DNA from: Streptomyces sp. SDr-06
GTDB taxonomy: Bacteria; Actinomycetota; Actinomycetes; Streptomycetales; Streptomycetaceae
Direction: 5' to 3'
Assembly (NCBI RefSeq): GCF_003324565.1
Contig: NZ_QOLA01000011.1
Span: 186,001-250,000 of the forward strand
DNA length: 64,000 nt
Shown: positions 24,300 through 32,321 of the stretch, piece by piece
Layout of the letters: each line of letters starts with the position of its first letter
Position numbering within the stretch: position 1 is the stretch's first letter
Made by a program: the position numbers and the translations under genes
Notes under the pieces: generated by a model
Seen by the model: the letters and a program-made list of their open reading frames with translations, nothing else
The model's database searches: none
Told to the model about the DNA's origin: nothing

Positions 24300-27200
24300 C
24301 TAGTTGGTGCCGATCTTGGCCAGCAGATCCACGATGCGGCCCTGTACCTCGCCGCTGGTGGACCGTTCCGCCAGGAACAGGACCGTCTCGCCGGACGAGA
24401 GCTTGGGGAGCTCCGCCTGGTTGATGCCGGCCGAGGTGTAGACGACCAGCGGGGTGTGGTTCAACTGCCCGTTGGCGCGCAGCCAGTCGACGATTCCGGC
24501 CCGGCGGCGGCGTACCTGCATGAGGTCCATCACCACCAGGTTCGGCCGCATCTGAGCGGCCAGGGTGACCGCCTCGGAGTCGGTGGCGGCCCGCGCGACC
24601 TGCATGCCGCGCCGCTCAAGCGTCGCGGTGAGCGCGAGCGCGATCTCCTCGTGCTCCTCGATCAGCAGGACCCGGGGCGGGTGCTGCTCGCTGTCGCGGG
24701 GCGCGAGCGCCTTGAGCAGGACGGCCGGATCGGCGCCGTACGCCGCCTCCCGCGTCGCCTGCCCGAGACCGGCCGTGACCAGCACCGGAACCTCGGCCGC
24801 GACCGCCGCCTGACGCAGCGACTGGAGCGCGGTACGGGTGATCGGACCGGTCAGCGGGTCGACGAACAGCGCGGCCGGGAACGCCGCGATCTGCGCGTCG
24901 ACCTCCTCGCGGGAGTGCACGACCACGGGCCGGTAGCCGCGCTCGCTCAGCGCCTGCTGCGTCGAGACGTCGGGCGCGGGCCACACCAGCAGCCGGCGCG
25001 GGTTGTCCAGCGGCTCCGGGGGCAGCTCGTCGTCAATGGGCTGCGGCTGCGGCCGGTTGGCCACCTCGACGGCGCCGCCGGGCCCGTCCAGCGGCTCGGG
25101 GCCCTCGGCACCCTCGTCGGGCGCCCCGATGGCGTACGCACGGCCCCGGCCCTCCGACGAGGGCGAGGGCAGTACGGGGTGCGGCCGGGCTGCGACCGGT
25201 TCGACGGGCCGCTCGACGCCCTCCGGAGGCGTGCCGAGCTTGCGTCGCCGCCCGGAGCCGAGGGAGCCGCCGGAGGTCTGGTTCGGCTGGGCCGGCGTCT
25301 GGACGAACGGCGCACCCTGCCCGAGCGCCCGCACGCTGAACGCCCGGCCCTGGGTGTCACCGCCCACCATCGGGATGCCGCCCGGCGGAGTCTCGGCGGG
25401 AAGCGGCTGCCGAGCGGGCTGGGCGGGCGCGGGCTGGTTGCCCTGAACCGGGTTCTGGCCCTGCGGCGGTACGGGCCCGGGCGCACCCGGCGCCGAAACC
25501 GCCCGCGCGGCCCACTCGGGCTGCTCGGCGGGGTGCGGCTGCGGCGGGGTGTGCTCGGCCACGGGGTCGCCGGGGGCGGCGGTACCGGGCCGGGGAGCCG
25601 CGGGGGTGGCCTCGCCGGGGGCGGGGGGTCCCGCGGGCGCGGGGGTCGTCGTGGGGGCGGCGCCTGTGGGGGCGGCGGCCATGGGGCCAGCGCCCGTGGT
25701 CCCGACGCCCATGGGGCCAGCGCCTGTGTGTCCGGCGCTCATGGGGTCGGGGCTCATGGGCCGAGCACCTGTGGGTTCAGCGCCCATGGGACCGGCACCC
25801 ATAGCGCCCGCGCCTGTGTGTCCGGGCCCCATGGGCCGAGCCCCCGTGGACTCAACACCCATGGCACCGGCACCCGTAGACCCAGCACCTACGTGCCCGG
25901 CGTCCGCATGCCCAGCGCCCGTGTGCCCGGCACCCACATGCCCAGCACCCACACCGCCAGCACCCACCTGCCCGGGGCCCGCAGAACGGGCGGAGCCATG
26001 GCGCCCCGTTCCGGGGGCGGAGACGTCAGCCGCTCCCGGGGTCGGGGCCGGGGTCGTTCCAGGCGCCGGGACCGCGCCCGGGGCCGGAAGCGGACTCGGG
26101 GACACGGGAGCGGGATGCGGTGCGCGGTCGGCGTCGGCGGGCGGCAGCGCGAAGGCCGTCCGAACTGCCGCTTCCTGCCCGCTCGCAGAGCCGGTCGCAG
26201 GGCCGCTCGCGGAGCCACCTGTCGCTCCGGCCACAGGCCCACCCGCGCCACCAGCAGAACCGTTTGCACCACCAGCACCACCGGCGGCGGCACTGCCTGC
26301 CGCGCCACCCGCGACCCGGCCCGCTCCGTTGGGCGCGGCGCCCAGGGCTCGGCGGGCCCGGCGGCCGGTCGGCTCGGCGGGGGTGTCCGTGGGGGCGGCC
26401 GGGGCGTCGGGGGCGGGCAGCGCGCGGCGGGCGCGGCGCCCGGTGGCCTCGGTGGGCACGCCCTGCGGCGGCACGGTCTCGCCCAGCGCGGCCCGGCCCA
26501 TGCCGGACGACTCGCGGGCGCTCTCCGCGCCGGTGACGACGGACCCCTCGGCGGCCTGCGCCGAGACCTGCGCCGAAGCCTGCGGGGTGCCCTGCTGCAC
26601 GGCCTGGCCGGAAGGCCGGGCCACGGACTGCTCGGCGGGGCTGGGCCGTCCGCGCCGTCGGCCGGACCCGGACGCGGCCCCGCCGCCAAGAGCCCCGGCA
26701 CTCCCCGCGGGACCGCTGCCCGCGCTTTCGCCGCTCACGGCGTTCTGCTGGGCCGGAATCCGGGCTCGGTCACCGTCCGGGCCGCCGTCGCCGTCCCCGC
26801 CGCCGGAGCCCGAACCGGACTCGGACCGCGCCCGGCGCCGGCCCGTCGGGGACGCGTCCTCGGTGACCGGGCTCTCCAGGAACGCGTCCGTGGACGCCCG
26901 CCGGGCCCGCCTGCGCCCGCCGCCGTCCTGCTGCGCGGGAAGCAGCGCCTCGTCGGGCTGGGGGGTCACCGGCGCCTCGACCGTTCCGGCGCCCGCGCCG
27001 AGCGGCACTTCGAGCACGTACGCCGAACCGCTCATGCCCGGCACGTCCACGGTCTGCAGGACGCCGCCGTGGGCCCGCACGATGCCGCGCACGATGGGTC
27101 CGTGGACCGGGTCGCCGCCGGGGTAGGGGCCGCGCACCTCAAGGCGTACGACCTCGCCGCGCACCGCGGCCGCGACGACGACGGTGGAGTCCATGTAGCC

Positions 27201-28517
27201 GCCGGCGGCGACCGGGGCCTTGCCCGTCGCGTCGACCCCGGCCACGTCCGCGATCAGGTGGGCGAGCGCCGTCGACAGGCGGGGCCCGTCGACCTCGGCC
27301 TCGATGGGCGGGGTGTGCACGGCGAACTGCGCCCGCCCCGGCCCGATCAGCTCGACGGCGCCGTCGACGCCCGCGCCGACCACCGAACCGACCAGCACCT
27401 TGGTCTTCTTGAGCTCCTCGCTGCCCGCGTCGAGCCGCTGGTAGCCGAGGACGTTGTCGACGAGCGTGGTGATGCGCGAGTACCCGGCGGCGAGGTGGTG
27501 CAGCACCTGGTTGGCCTCGGGCCACAGCTGGCCCGCGTCGTCGGCGGCGAGCGCGGCGAGTTCGCCCCGCAGTTCGTCGAGCGGCCCGCGCAGCGAACCG
27601 GCCAGCACCGAGAGCAGCTGCTGGTGCCGGGCGGCGAGCGCGTCGTAGCGCTTGGTCTCCCGCTCCAGGACCTCGGCGTGCTTGGCGGCCTGCTCCTCGT
27701 ACGGGCGCCGGTCGGTGAAGGTCATGACGGCCCCGACGAGCAGGTCGCCGTCGCGCACCGGAGCGGTCGTCAGGTCGACCGGGACCTGGGTGCCGCTCTT
27801 CGTCCAGATGACCTGCCCGCGCACCCGGTGCTTGCGCCCGGACTTGAGGGTGTCGGCCAGCGGGCTGCCCTCGTACGGGAACGGCTCGCCGTCCTCGCGC
27901 GAGTGCAGCACCAGGGGGTGCAGCTCCTGCCCGCCGAGGTCGCTGGCGCGGTAGCCGAGGATCTGCGCGGCCGCCGGGTTGACCAGCACGACGCGCCCGT
28001 CGGTGTCGGTGCCGACCACGCCCTCGGCCGCCGCGCGCAGGATCATCTCGGTCTGCCGCTGCGAACGGGCGAGCTCCGCCTCGGTGTCGACGGTGCCCGA
28101 AAGGTCCCGTACGACCAGCATGAGGAGTTCGTCGCCCGAATATGAGCCGGGGCCGCCGCCGCTGCCGTAGGAGGCGTAGGCGTCGCGCCCGTCCTCCAGG
28201 TTGGCGCTGGTCACCTCGACCGGGAACTCGGTGCCGTCGGTGCGGCGCGCGATCATCCGGGTCGGCTTGGTGCGGCCCTGCTCGTCCTCGCTCTCGGGCC
28301 GGCGCATGGAGCCGGGGATGAGCTTGGAGTCGAAGGAGGGCAGCAGATCGAGAACTCCCCGCCCCACCAGCCCGGTACCCGGCGCCTCCAGCATCTCCAG
28401 GGCGACGGTGTTGGCGTTCACGACCGTGCCGTTGCAGTTGACGAGCAGGAGCCCGTCCGGAAGGGCGTCAAGTATGGCTGCGAGGCGAGCAGCGCCTCGG
28501 GATGGCCTGCTGCTCAC
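24300..28517 (-). CDS. Giant PAS-PAS / degenerate histidine kinase / receiver-like scaffold protein
   Basis: A 1405-residue protein. Domains: PAS 1 (about 15-125), PAS 2 (about 150-275), a kinase-dimerisation-like helix pair (about 290-365), a GHKL-like region (about 370-500), a long Ala/Gly/Pro linker (about 510-1150), a degenerate receiver-like domain (about 1170-1270) and a second receiver-like domain with Asp1331 (VVMDLMQ). The H-box reads AGSLRGPL: Gly307 replaces the phospho-accepting His. The GHKL region lacks the N-box Asn residues. The second receiver lacks the usual Lys. So it is probably a sensor scaffold, not an active kinase. GTG at 28517 follows GGGAGG. No separate response regulator is adjacent. 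Confidence 0.85.
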   Translation of the reverse strand: MSSRPSRGAARLAAILDALPDGLLLVNCNGTVVNANTVALEMLEAPGTGLVGRGVLDLLPSFDSKLIPGSMRRPESEDEQGRTKPTRMIARRTDGTEFPVEVTSANLEDGRDAYASYGSGGGPGSYSGDELLMLVVRDLSGTVDTEAELARSQRQTEMILRAAAEGVVGTDTDGRVVLVNPAAAQILGYRASDLGGQELHPLVLHSREDGEPFPYEGSPLADTLKSGRKHRVRGQVIWTKSGTQVPVDLTTAPVRDGDLLVGAVMTFTDRRPYEEQAAKHAEVLERETKRYDALAARHQQLLSVLAGSLRGPLDELRGELAALAADDAGQLWPEANQVLHHLAAGYSRITTLVDNVLGYQRLDAGSEELKKTKVLVGSVVGAGVDGAVELIGPGRAQFAVHTPPIEAEVDGPRLSTALAHLIADVAGVDATGKAPVAAGGYMDSTVVVAAAVRGEVVRLEVRGPYPGGDPVHGPIVRGIVRAHGGVLQTVDVPGMSGSAYVLEVPLGAGAGTVEAPVTPQPDEALLPAQQDGGGRRRARRASTDAFLESPVTEDASPTGRRRARSESGSGSGGGDGDGGPDGDRARIPAQQNAVSGESAGSGPAGSAGALGGGAASGSGRRRGRPSPAEQSVARPSGQAVQQGTPQASAQVSAQAAEGSVVTGAESARESSGMGRAALGETVPPQGVPTEATGRRARRALPAPDAPAAPTDTPAEPTGRRARRALGAAPNGAGRVAGGAAGSAAAGGAGGANGSAGGAGGPVAGATGGSASGPATGSASGQEAAVRTAFALPPADADRAPHPAPVSPSPLPAPGAVPAPGTTPAPTPGAADVSAPGTGRHGSARSAGPGQVGAGGVGAGHVGAGHTGAGHADAGHVGAGSTGAGAMGVESTGARPMGPGHTGAGAMGAGPMGAEPTGARPMSPDPMSAGHTGAGPMGVGTTGAGPMAAAPTGAAPTTTPAPAGPPAPGEATPAAPRPGTAAPGDPVAEHTPPQPHPAEQPEWAARAVSAPGAPGPVPPQGQNPVQGNQPAPAQPARQPLPAETPPGGIPMVGGDTQGRAFSVRALGQGAPFVQTPAQPNQTSGGSLGSGRRRKLGTPPEGVERPVEPVAARPHPVLPSPSSEGRGRAYAIGAPDEGAEGPEPLDGPGGAVEVANRPQPQPIDDELPPEPLDNPRRLLVWPAPDVSTQQALSERGYRPVVVHSREEVDAQIAAFPAALFVDPLTGPITRTALQSLRQAAVAAEVPVLVTAGLGQATREAAYGADPAVLLKALAPRDSEQHPPRVLLIEEHEEIALALTATLERRGMQVARAATDSEAVTLAAQMRPNLVVMDLMQVRRRRAGIVDWLRANGQLNHTPLVVYTSAGINQAELPKLSSGETVLFLAERSTSGEVQGRIVDLLAKIGTN
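25640..25985. repeat. Imperfect tandem repeats encoding the Gly/Ala/His/Met linker
   Basis: Inside the scaffold gene, repeated 15- and 18-base units encode variants of GAGHV, GAGHT, GAGAM and GARPM about twenty times. The repetition keeps frame, consistent with slippage-driven expansion of a flexible linker. Such tracts commonly vary in length between strains. Confidence 0.75.
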
Positions 28518-28668
28518 GACGACGCTTCCTCCCTGAACCACTGCACCTTGCGGCCTGTCACTGGGAGGGAGTCTAAAGGCTGGCGGTGTGCGAGCGACGG
28601 CGGATGAGGGGGAGCTCTCACCAAGGTTGTGTGACCAAGGGGTACGCGGGGAGCGCGTACGGGGCGCC

Positions 28669-29106
28669 CTACCTGGCGCTTGGCAGCACCGGCAGCATGT
28701 TGTCCCAGCGCGAGATCTCGCATCCGTTGGCCCGGCTGTACGTCGCGTCCACGGGCCGCCCGGCCCAGCTGCCGGTGATGTGCGCGGTGGCCGCGCCGCC
28801 GTAGATCATCGTGCAGGCCGCGTCCTTCGGCACGGGCGCGAAGGGGTCTTTGCCCCAGGTCGTCACGGAGTCGAGTTTGTCGCAGGCCTGCTGACGGCGG
28901 GGGTGGTCGCCGCCCGCCGGGTGGCACTCGAGCGTGTACGTGCCCTCGACCCCCGGGTTGTGGTCGACCGTGATGGTGAGCCGGTCCTCGGTGTGCCCGT
29001 CGCCGAGCAGCGGCAGCGGCACGGGCAGAGGGCCCGCGGAGGCGGCGGGGGCGGCGGCGAGCGCGGTGAGGGAGGCGGCGGCGGTGACGGCGAGGCGGCG
29101 CAGCAT
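28669..29106 (-). CDS. Subtilisin-inhibitor-like (SSI family) protease inhibitor
   Basis: A 145-residue secreted protein: signal peptide (MLRRLAVTAAASLTALAAAPAASA), then a mature SSI fold. Conserved features: LTITVD, TYTLECHPAGG, QQACDKL, and the reactive-site loop DAACTMIYGG with Met in the P1-like position after the reactive-loop Cys; disulfide partners appear as GCEISRW. The usual loop CPMVYDP has Thr for Pro. SSI proteins inhibit subtilisin-type and sometimes trypsin-type proteases and, in Streptomyces, restrain autolytic cascades during development. ATG at 29106 begins the signal peptide. Confidence 0.93.
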   Translation of the reverse strand: MLRRLAVTAAASLTALAAAPAASAGPLPVPLPLLGDGHTEDRLTITVDHNPGVEGTYTLECHPAGGDHPRRQQACDKLDSVTTWGKDPFAPVPKDAACTMIYGGAATAHITGSWAGRPVDATYSRANGCEISRWDNMLPVLPSAR

Positions 29107-29331
29107 GAGTCTCGTATCTCCAGGCGGGTGGACGGACTTTCGGCGGACTCTCGGTCGCCCGGGGTCTCCCGGGGTCTCCGGAGGTCTAACGCGCGTCAAC
29201 GCCCGGCGTTGCGCCACACGAACGCCTTTGCTCTGGTGCCGGTCCGCCTAGTACCGTGGGGTGCGATTGGTGACGGCCCGCAAGGCTGTGTCATCATCTG
29301 CACGCACCACTCGCACACGCGACGGTGTGCT

Positions 29332-29425
29332 GGAGGCGTCGCCTAGTCCGGTCTATGGCGCCGCACTGCTAATGCGGTTTGGGTCTTAAAGCCCATCGAG
29401 GGTTCAAATCCCTCCGCCTCCGCCA
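29332..29425 (+). tRNA. tRNA-Ser (anticodon GCT)
   Basis: Acceptor GGAGGCG pairs with CGCCTCC; the anticodon loop CTGCTAA carries GCT; a long variable arm (GGGTCTTAAAGCCC) and T arm GAGGG-TTCAAAT-CCCTC mark a class II serine tRNA. CCA is encoded at 29423-29425. Confidence 0.97.
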
Positions 29426-29433
29426 GCAACACC

Positions 29434-29463
29434 CGAAGCCCCGGCCCCACGGCCGGGGCTTCG
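29434..29463 (+). terminator. Terminator after tRNA-Ser(GCU)
   Basis: CGAAGCCCCGGCC and GGCCGGGGCTTCG form a perfect 13-bp stem with loop CCAC, 8 bases after the tRNA CCA. Confidence 0.88.
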
Positions 29464-29726
29464 CCCGTTCCCGGGCCAGCCCCGACCCGCCGTTGACCCG
29501 GCGCGCCCGCGGTCACTCGCTCGCGGCGCCGTCGACCGCGCCCGCGGTCCGTCTCCCTCGCGCTCCTTCGCGCCGGTGACCGCCCGCACCCGCCATTGAC
29601 CGCTCGCACCGCGCGCCCCGGCCCGGCTTCGGCCCCGTCCCACGCTCTCCCCGCCCGGGCCCCGCGCCCCCCGGTTTGCTCACGCAGGGGCATTTCCGCA
29701 GGTCAGAGCCTGTGGGGGCAATGGAT

Positions 29727-29755
29727 TTCGCGTCACGGCGCAGGTCATGTAATGT
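29727..29755 (+). promoter_or_regulatory. Probable promoter of tRNA-Arg
   Basis: TTCGCG (-35-like, 29727-29732), a 17-base spacer and TAATGT (-10, 29750-29755) precede the tRNA by 45 bases. The AT-rich -10 stands out in this GC-rich sequence. Confidence 0.55.
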
Positions 29756-29800
29756 TGTTCTCGCAACGCCGACGGGGCAGAAAAAACCCCGGAAGCACAA

Positions 29801-29873
29801 GCACTCGTAGCTTAACGGATAGAGCATCTGACTACGGATCAGAAGGTTGCAGGTTCGAATCCTGCCGAGTGCA
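29801..29873 (+). tRNA. tRNA-Arg (anticodon ACG)
   Basis: Acceptor GCACTCG pairs with CGAGTGC; anticodon loop CTACGGA with stem TCTGA/TCAGA gives ACG; T arm GCAGG-TTCGAAT-CCTGC. 73 bases, CCA not encoded. Decodes CGU/CGC/CGA after A34 deamination by TadA, encoded at 49939. Confidence 0.97.
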
Positions 29874-29880
29874 CAGCGAA

Positions 29881-29910
29881 GAAGGCCCCCGGAGAGATCC
29901 GGGGGCCTTC
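29881..29910 (+). terminator. Terminator after tRNA-Arg
   Basis: GAAGGCCCCCGGA and TCCGGGGGCCTTC form a perfect 13-bp stem with loop GAGA, 7 bases after the tRNA. Confidence 0.9.
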
Positions 29911-29961
29911 TCGTGTTCCCGGGCCTCCGGCGTTGTCAGTGGGGGCGGGTAGCTTCGGGGT

Positions 29962-30837
29962 GTGGCTGGGTTGTGGCGGTGTTCCGGGGTTCGGTGGGGG
30001 GTCGGCGGGCCCCGGCTGGTGTGGGAGGAGGGGCGGGAGAGCCCGCTCTCGTTCGGGCGGGCGGTGGCGTTCCGGGTCGTGGGGGTCCGGCGCTGTGTGG
30101 GGGCCCGGGGGAATCCCTGTCCGGTGGCGGCGCCGGTGCCGGCGCGCGGGACACAGGCGCGGTGCCCGGAGTGTGCGCGGCTCGACCGGGCGCATTCCGT
30201 CGCGGCCGACACCTATGCCGATGATCCGCGGACCTATCGCGTCTACCTCGCCTGGTTCGGCAGCGGGCTGGTCAAGGTCGGCATCACCGCCGAGGAGCGG
30301 GGTCCGGCCCGGCTGCTCGAACAGGGGGCGGTGGCCTTCGGCTGGCTCGGGCGGGGCCCGTTGATGGCCGCCCGGCGCTGCGAGGAGCTGCTCAGGGCGG
30401 CGCTCGGGGTGCCGGACCGGATTCCGTACGCCGAGAAGCGGGCGGTGCGGGCCCGGCTGCCCGGGGTGGCCGAGCGCGCGGCGGAGGTCGCCTCGCTGCA
30501 CGCTCGGGCCGTCGCCCTGTCCGGCTGGCCCGAGTCGCTGGAGCGGATCGGCTGTGAAGTCGTCGACCACGGTGCGGCGTTCGGGCTTTCCGGGCTCGTT
30601 CCGGCGGCCGGCGTGGTCATGGAGCTGGTGGACGGCGGGGTGCTGGGCGGCAGGCTCCTCGCGGCCGCCGGGCCCGACCTCCACCTGGACGCGGGCGACG
30701 CGGGCGCCCTGGTGCTCGACACGCGGCTCATGAGCGGGTGGGATCTCGCCGCCGTCCCTGCCGGGGCGGAGGAGGGCGTCAGCGTGCCCGTCCGCGCGCT
30801 GCCCAAGGAGGGCGGGGTGCAGGACCTGCTGTTCTGA
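29962..30837 (+). CDS. DUF2797 domain protein
   Basis: A 291-residue protein. The Cys pair in RCPECARLDRAHS, with an upstream Cys (GNPCPV), suggests a zinc-ribbon near residue 70. After this, YLAWFGSGLVKVGITAEERGPARLLEQGA resembles the GIY-YIG-like core seen in DUF2797 proteins (YL.F...KVGIT...R...Q). The C-terminal half (about 150-290) is alpha/beta with no motif I can name. The GIY-YIG-like core could bind nucleic acid, but nuclease activity is unproven. GTG at 29962; alternative downstream starts cannot be excluded. The gene begins 52 bases after the tRNA-Arg terminator. Confidence 0.8.
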   Translation: MAGLWRCSGVRWGVGGPRLVWEEGRESPLSFGRAVAFRVVGVRRCVGARGNPCPVAAPVPARGTQARCPECARLDRAHSVAADTYADDPRTYRVYLAWFGSGLVKVGITAEERGPARLLEQGAVAFGWLGRGPLMAARRCEELLRAALGVPDRIPYAEKRAVRARLPGVAERAAEVASLHARAVALSGWPESLERIGCEVVDHGAAFGLSGLVPAAGVVMELVDGGVLGGRLLAAAGPDLHLDAGDAGALVLDTRLMSGWDLAAVPAGAEEGVSVPVRALPKEGGVQDLLF

Positions 30838-30955
30838 GGACCGCGAAGGGGCGCGGGCCCGGGGGCAGCGGGGCGGGTCAAGACTTGGATCCCCTTTGGA
30901 TCCCTTCCGGCAAGGAATCTGGACAGGGCCCGCGAGGGCCGCCGAAGGTGGGCGC

Positions 30956-31306
30956 ATGAGCGATCAAGTGCAGGTGCCGAGGCCGGTCTCGGGAATCGAA
31001 CCGCCCTACTACGCCGTGGTGTTCACCTCCGTGCGGACCGAGGGCGACCGCGGATACGGCGAGACCGCCGCGGAGATGCAGAAGCTGGTGGCGGAGATAC
31101 CGGGGTTCCTCGGCTACGAGAGCGCGCGGAACCCGGGCGGGCTCGGGATCACCGTCGGGTACTTCCGGGACGAGGAGGCCATCGCCGCCTGGCGCGGCCG
31201 CCTCGAACACCAGCGGGCGCAGAAGCACGGGCGGGACCACTGGTACGAGAGTTACAGCCTCCACGTGGCCAGGGTCGAGCGGAGCTACGGCTTTGAGCGC
31301 GGCTGA
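30956..31306 (+). CDS. Antibiotic-biosynthesis-monooxygenase (ABM)-like small protein
   Basis: A 116-residue dimeric alpha+beta barrel-type protein: YYAVVFTSVRTEGD, EIPGFLGYESARNPGG, ITVGYFRDEEAIAAWR and HWYESYSLHVARVERSYGF are hallmarks of ABM-like proteins, which include heme-degrading and quinone-forming enzymes and many of unknown role. GAAGG lies 8 bases before ATG 30956. Its last 14 bases overlap the next gene, so the two are translationally coupled and probably work together. Confidence 0.85.
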   Translation: MSDQVQVPRPVSGIEPPYYAVVFTSVRTEGDRGYGETAAEMQKLVAEIPGFLGYESARNPGGLGITVGYFRDEEAIAAWRGRLEHQRAQKHGRDHWYESYSLHVARVERSYGFERG

Positions 31307-32231
31307 GAGGGGGGCCGGGGAGAGCGCCGGGCTCCCCGGCGCCGCCGGGGACGAGGGCAGGGGCGTCCGGGCGTTCTGGGGGCGGCTCGGGCTGCCCGGA
31401 CTCGTCGACGTGCACACCCACTTCATGCCCGAGCGGGTGCTGAGGAAGGTGTGGGAGTACTTCGACTCCGCCGGGGAGCTCGTGGGCGGGGTCGAGTGGC
31501 CCATCACCTACCGGGAGGCGGAGGCGGAGCGGGTGCGGCTGCTGCGGGAGGAGTTCGGGGTGCTGGCGTTCACCTCGATGCTCTACCCGCACAAGGCCCG
31601 CATGGCCGAGTGGCTCAACGAGTGGGGCGCCGGGTTCGCGGCCCGGACCCCGGGCTGTCTGCACACCGCCACCTTCTTCCCCGAGCCCGGTGCCGAAGGG
31701 TATGTGCGGGCGGCGCTGGATGCCGGGGCCCGGGTCTTCAAGTCCCATGTGCAGGTGGGCGGTTACGACCCCGGCGACCCCCTGCTCGATCCCGTCTGGG
31801 GGCTGCTCGCCGAGGCCGGGACGCCGGTCGTCGTCCACTGCGGGTCCGGGCCCGCACCCGGCAAGCACACGGGGCCGGGGCCGGTCGGGCGGGTGCTCGC
31901 CCGCCACCCCCGCCTCCGGCTGATCGTCGCGCACATGGGGATGCCCGAGTACGCCGACTTCCTCGACCTCGCCGAGGCGTACGGCTCGGTCATGCTCGAC
32001 ACCACCATGGCCTTCACCGACTTCAGCGAGCGCGGCGCGCCCTTCCCCGCGCGGGAGCGGGGGCGCCTGCTCGACCTGGGGGAGCGCATCCTGCTCGGCA
32101 CGGACTTCCCGAACATTCCCTACCCCTACCTCCACCAGCTGGAGGCCCTGGAGCGGCTCGGCCTGGGGGACGACTGGCTCCGGGCGGTCTGCCACGGCAA
32201 CGGCGCCCGGCTCTTCGGGGTGCCCGGCTGA
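31293..32231 (+). CDS. Amidohydrolase-2 family metal-dependent hydrolase
   Basis: A 312-residue TIM-barrel amidohydrolase/decarboxylase of the ACMSD-like type. Metal ligands are visible in order: HTHFMPE (His-x-His), VVHCGS (His), AHMGMPEY (His) and GTDFPN (Asp). The N-terminus (about 30 residues, Gly/Ala-rich) is variable. The TTG start at 31293 overlaps the preceding ABM-like gene; GAGCGGAGC offers weak Shine-Dalgarno complementarity, so coupling is likely. Substrate unknown: family members hydrolyse or decarboxylate ring carboxylates and lactones. Confidence 0.88.
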   Translation: MSAAERGAGESAGLPGAAGDEGRGVRAFWGRLGLPGLVDVHTHFMPERVLRKVWEYFDSAGELVGGVEWPITYREAEAERVRLLREEFGVLAFTSMLYPHKARMAEWLNEWGAGFAARTPGCLHTATFFPEPGAEGYVRAALDAGARVFKSHVQVGGYDPGDPLLDPVWGLLAEAGTPVVVHCGSGPAPGKHTGPGPVGRVLARHPRLRLIVAHMGMPEYADFLDLAEAYGSVMLDTTMAFTDFSERGAPFPARERGRLLDLGERILLGTDFPNIPYPYLHQLEALERLGLGDDWLRAVCHGNGARLFGVPG

Positions 32232-32257
32232 GACCCCGTACGGCGGCGGCCCGGGGA

Positions 32258-32313
32258 TTTTCTCAGGGAAATCACAGGATCGGGCAAGGATGTTTTCAGG
32301 GCCCGCTCACAGG
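32258..32313. promoter_or_regulatory. Two 21-bp direct repeats before the response regulator gene
   Basis: TTTTC-N9-TCACAGG occurs at 32258-32278 and 32293-32313, 35 bp apart (13 of 21 bases identical). OmpR-family regulators bind such tandem repeats, and the second copy lies 9 bases before the start codon, suggesting autoregulation. Confidence 0.55.
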
Positions 32314-32321
32314 GTGGGGCC

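Noticed and set aside
24456..28145. Open frame of more than 1200 codons on the + strand opposite the scaffold gene
   Set aside because: It is a mirror of the third-position GC bias; the deduced chain is a low-complexity Arg/Gly/Val mix with no domain, while the minus-strand frame has clear PAS and receiver domains.
29513..29827. Minus-strand frame between the two tRNA genes, rich in Arg and Gly
   Set aside because: Composition of a GC-rich shadow frame; the region contains the tRNA-Arg promoter, so it is not free for coding.
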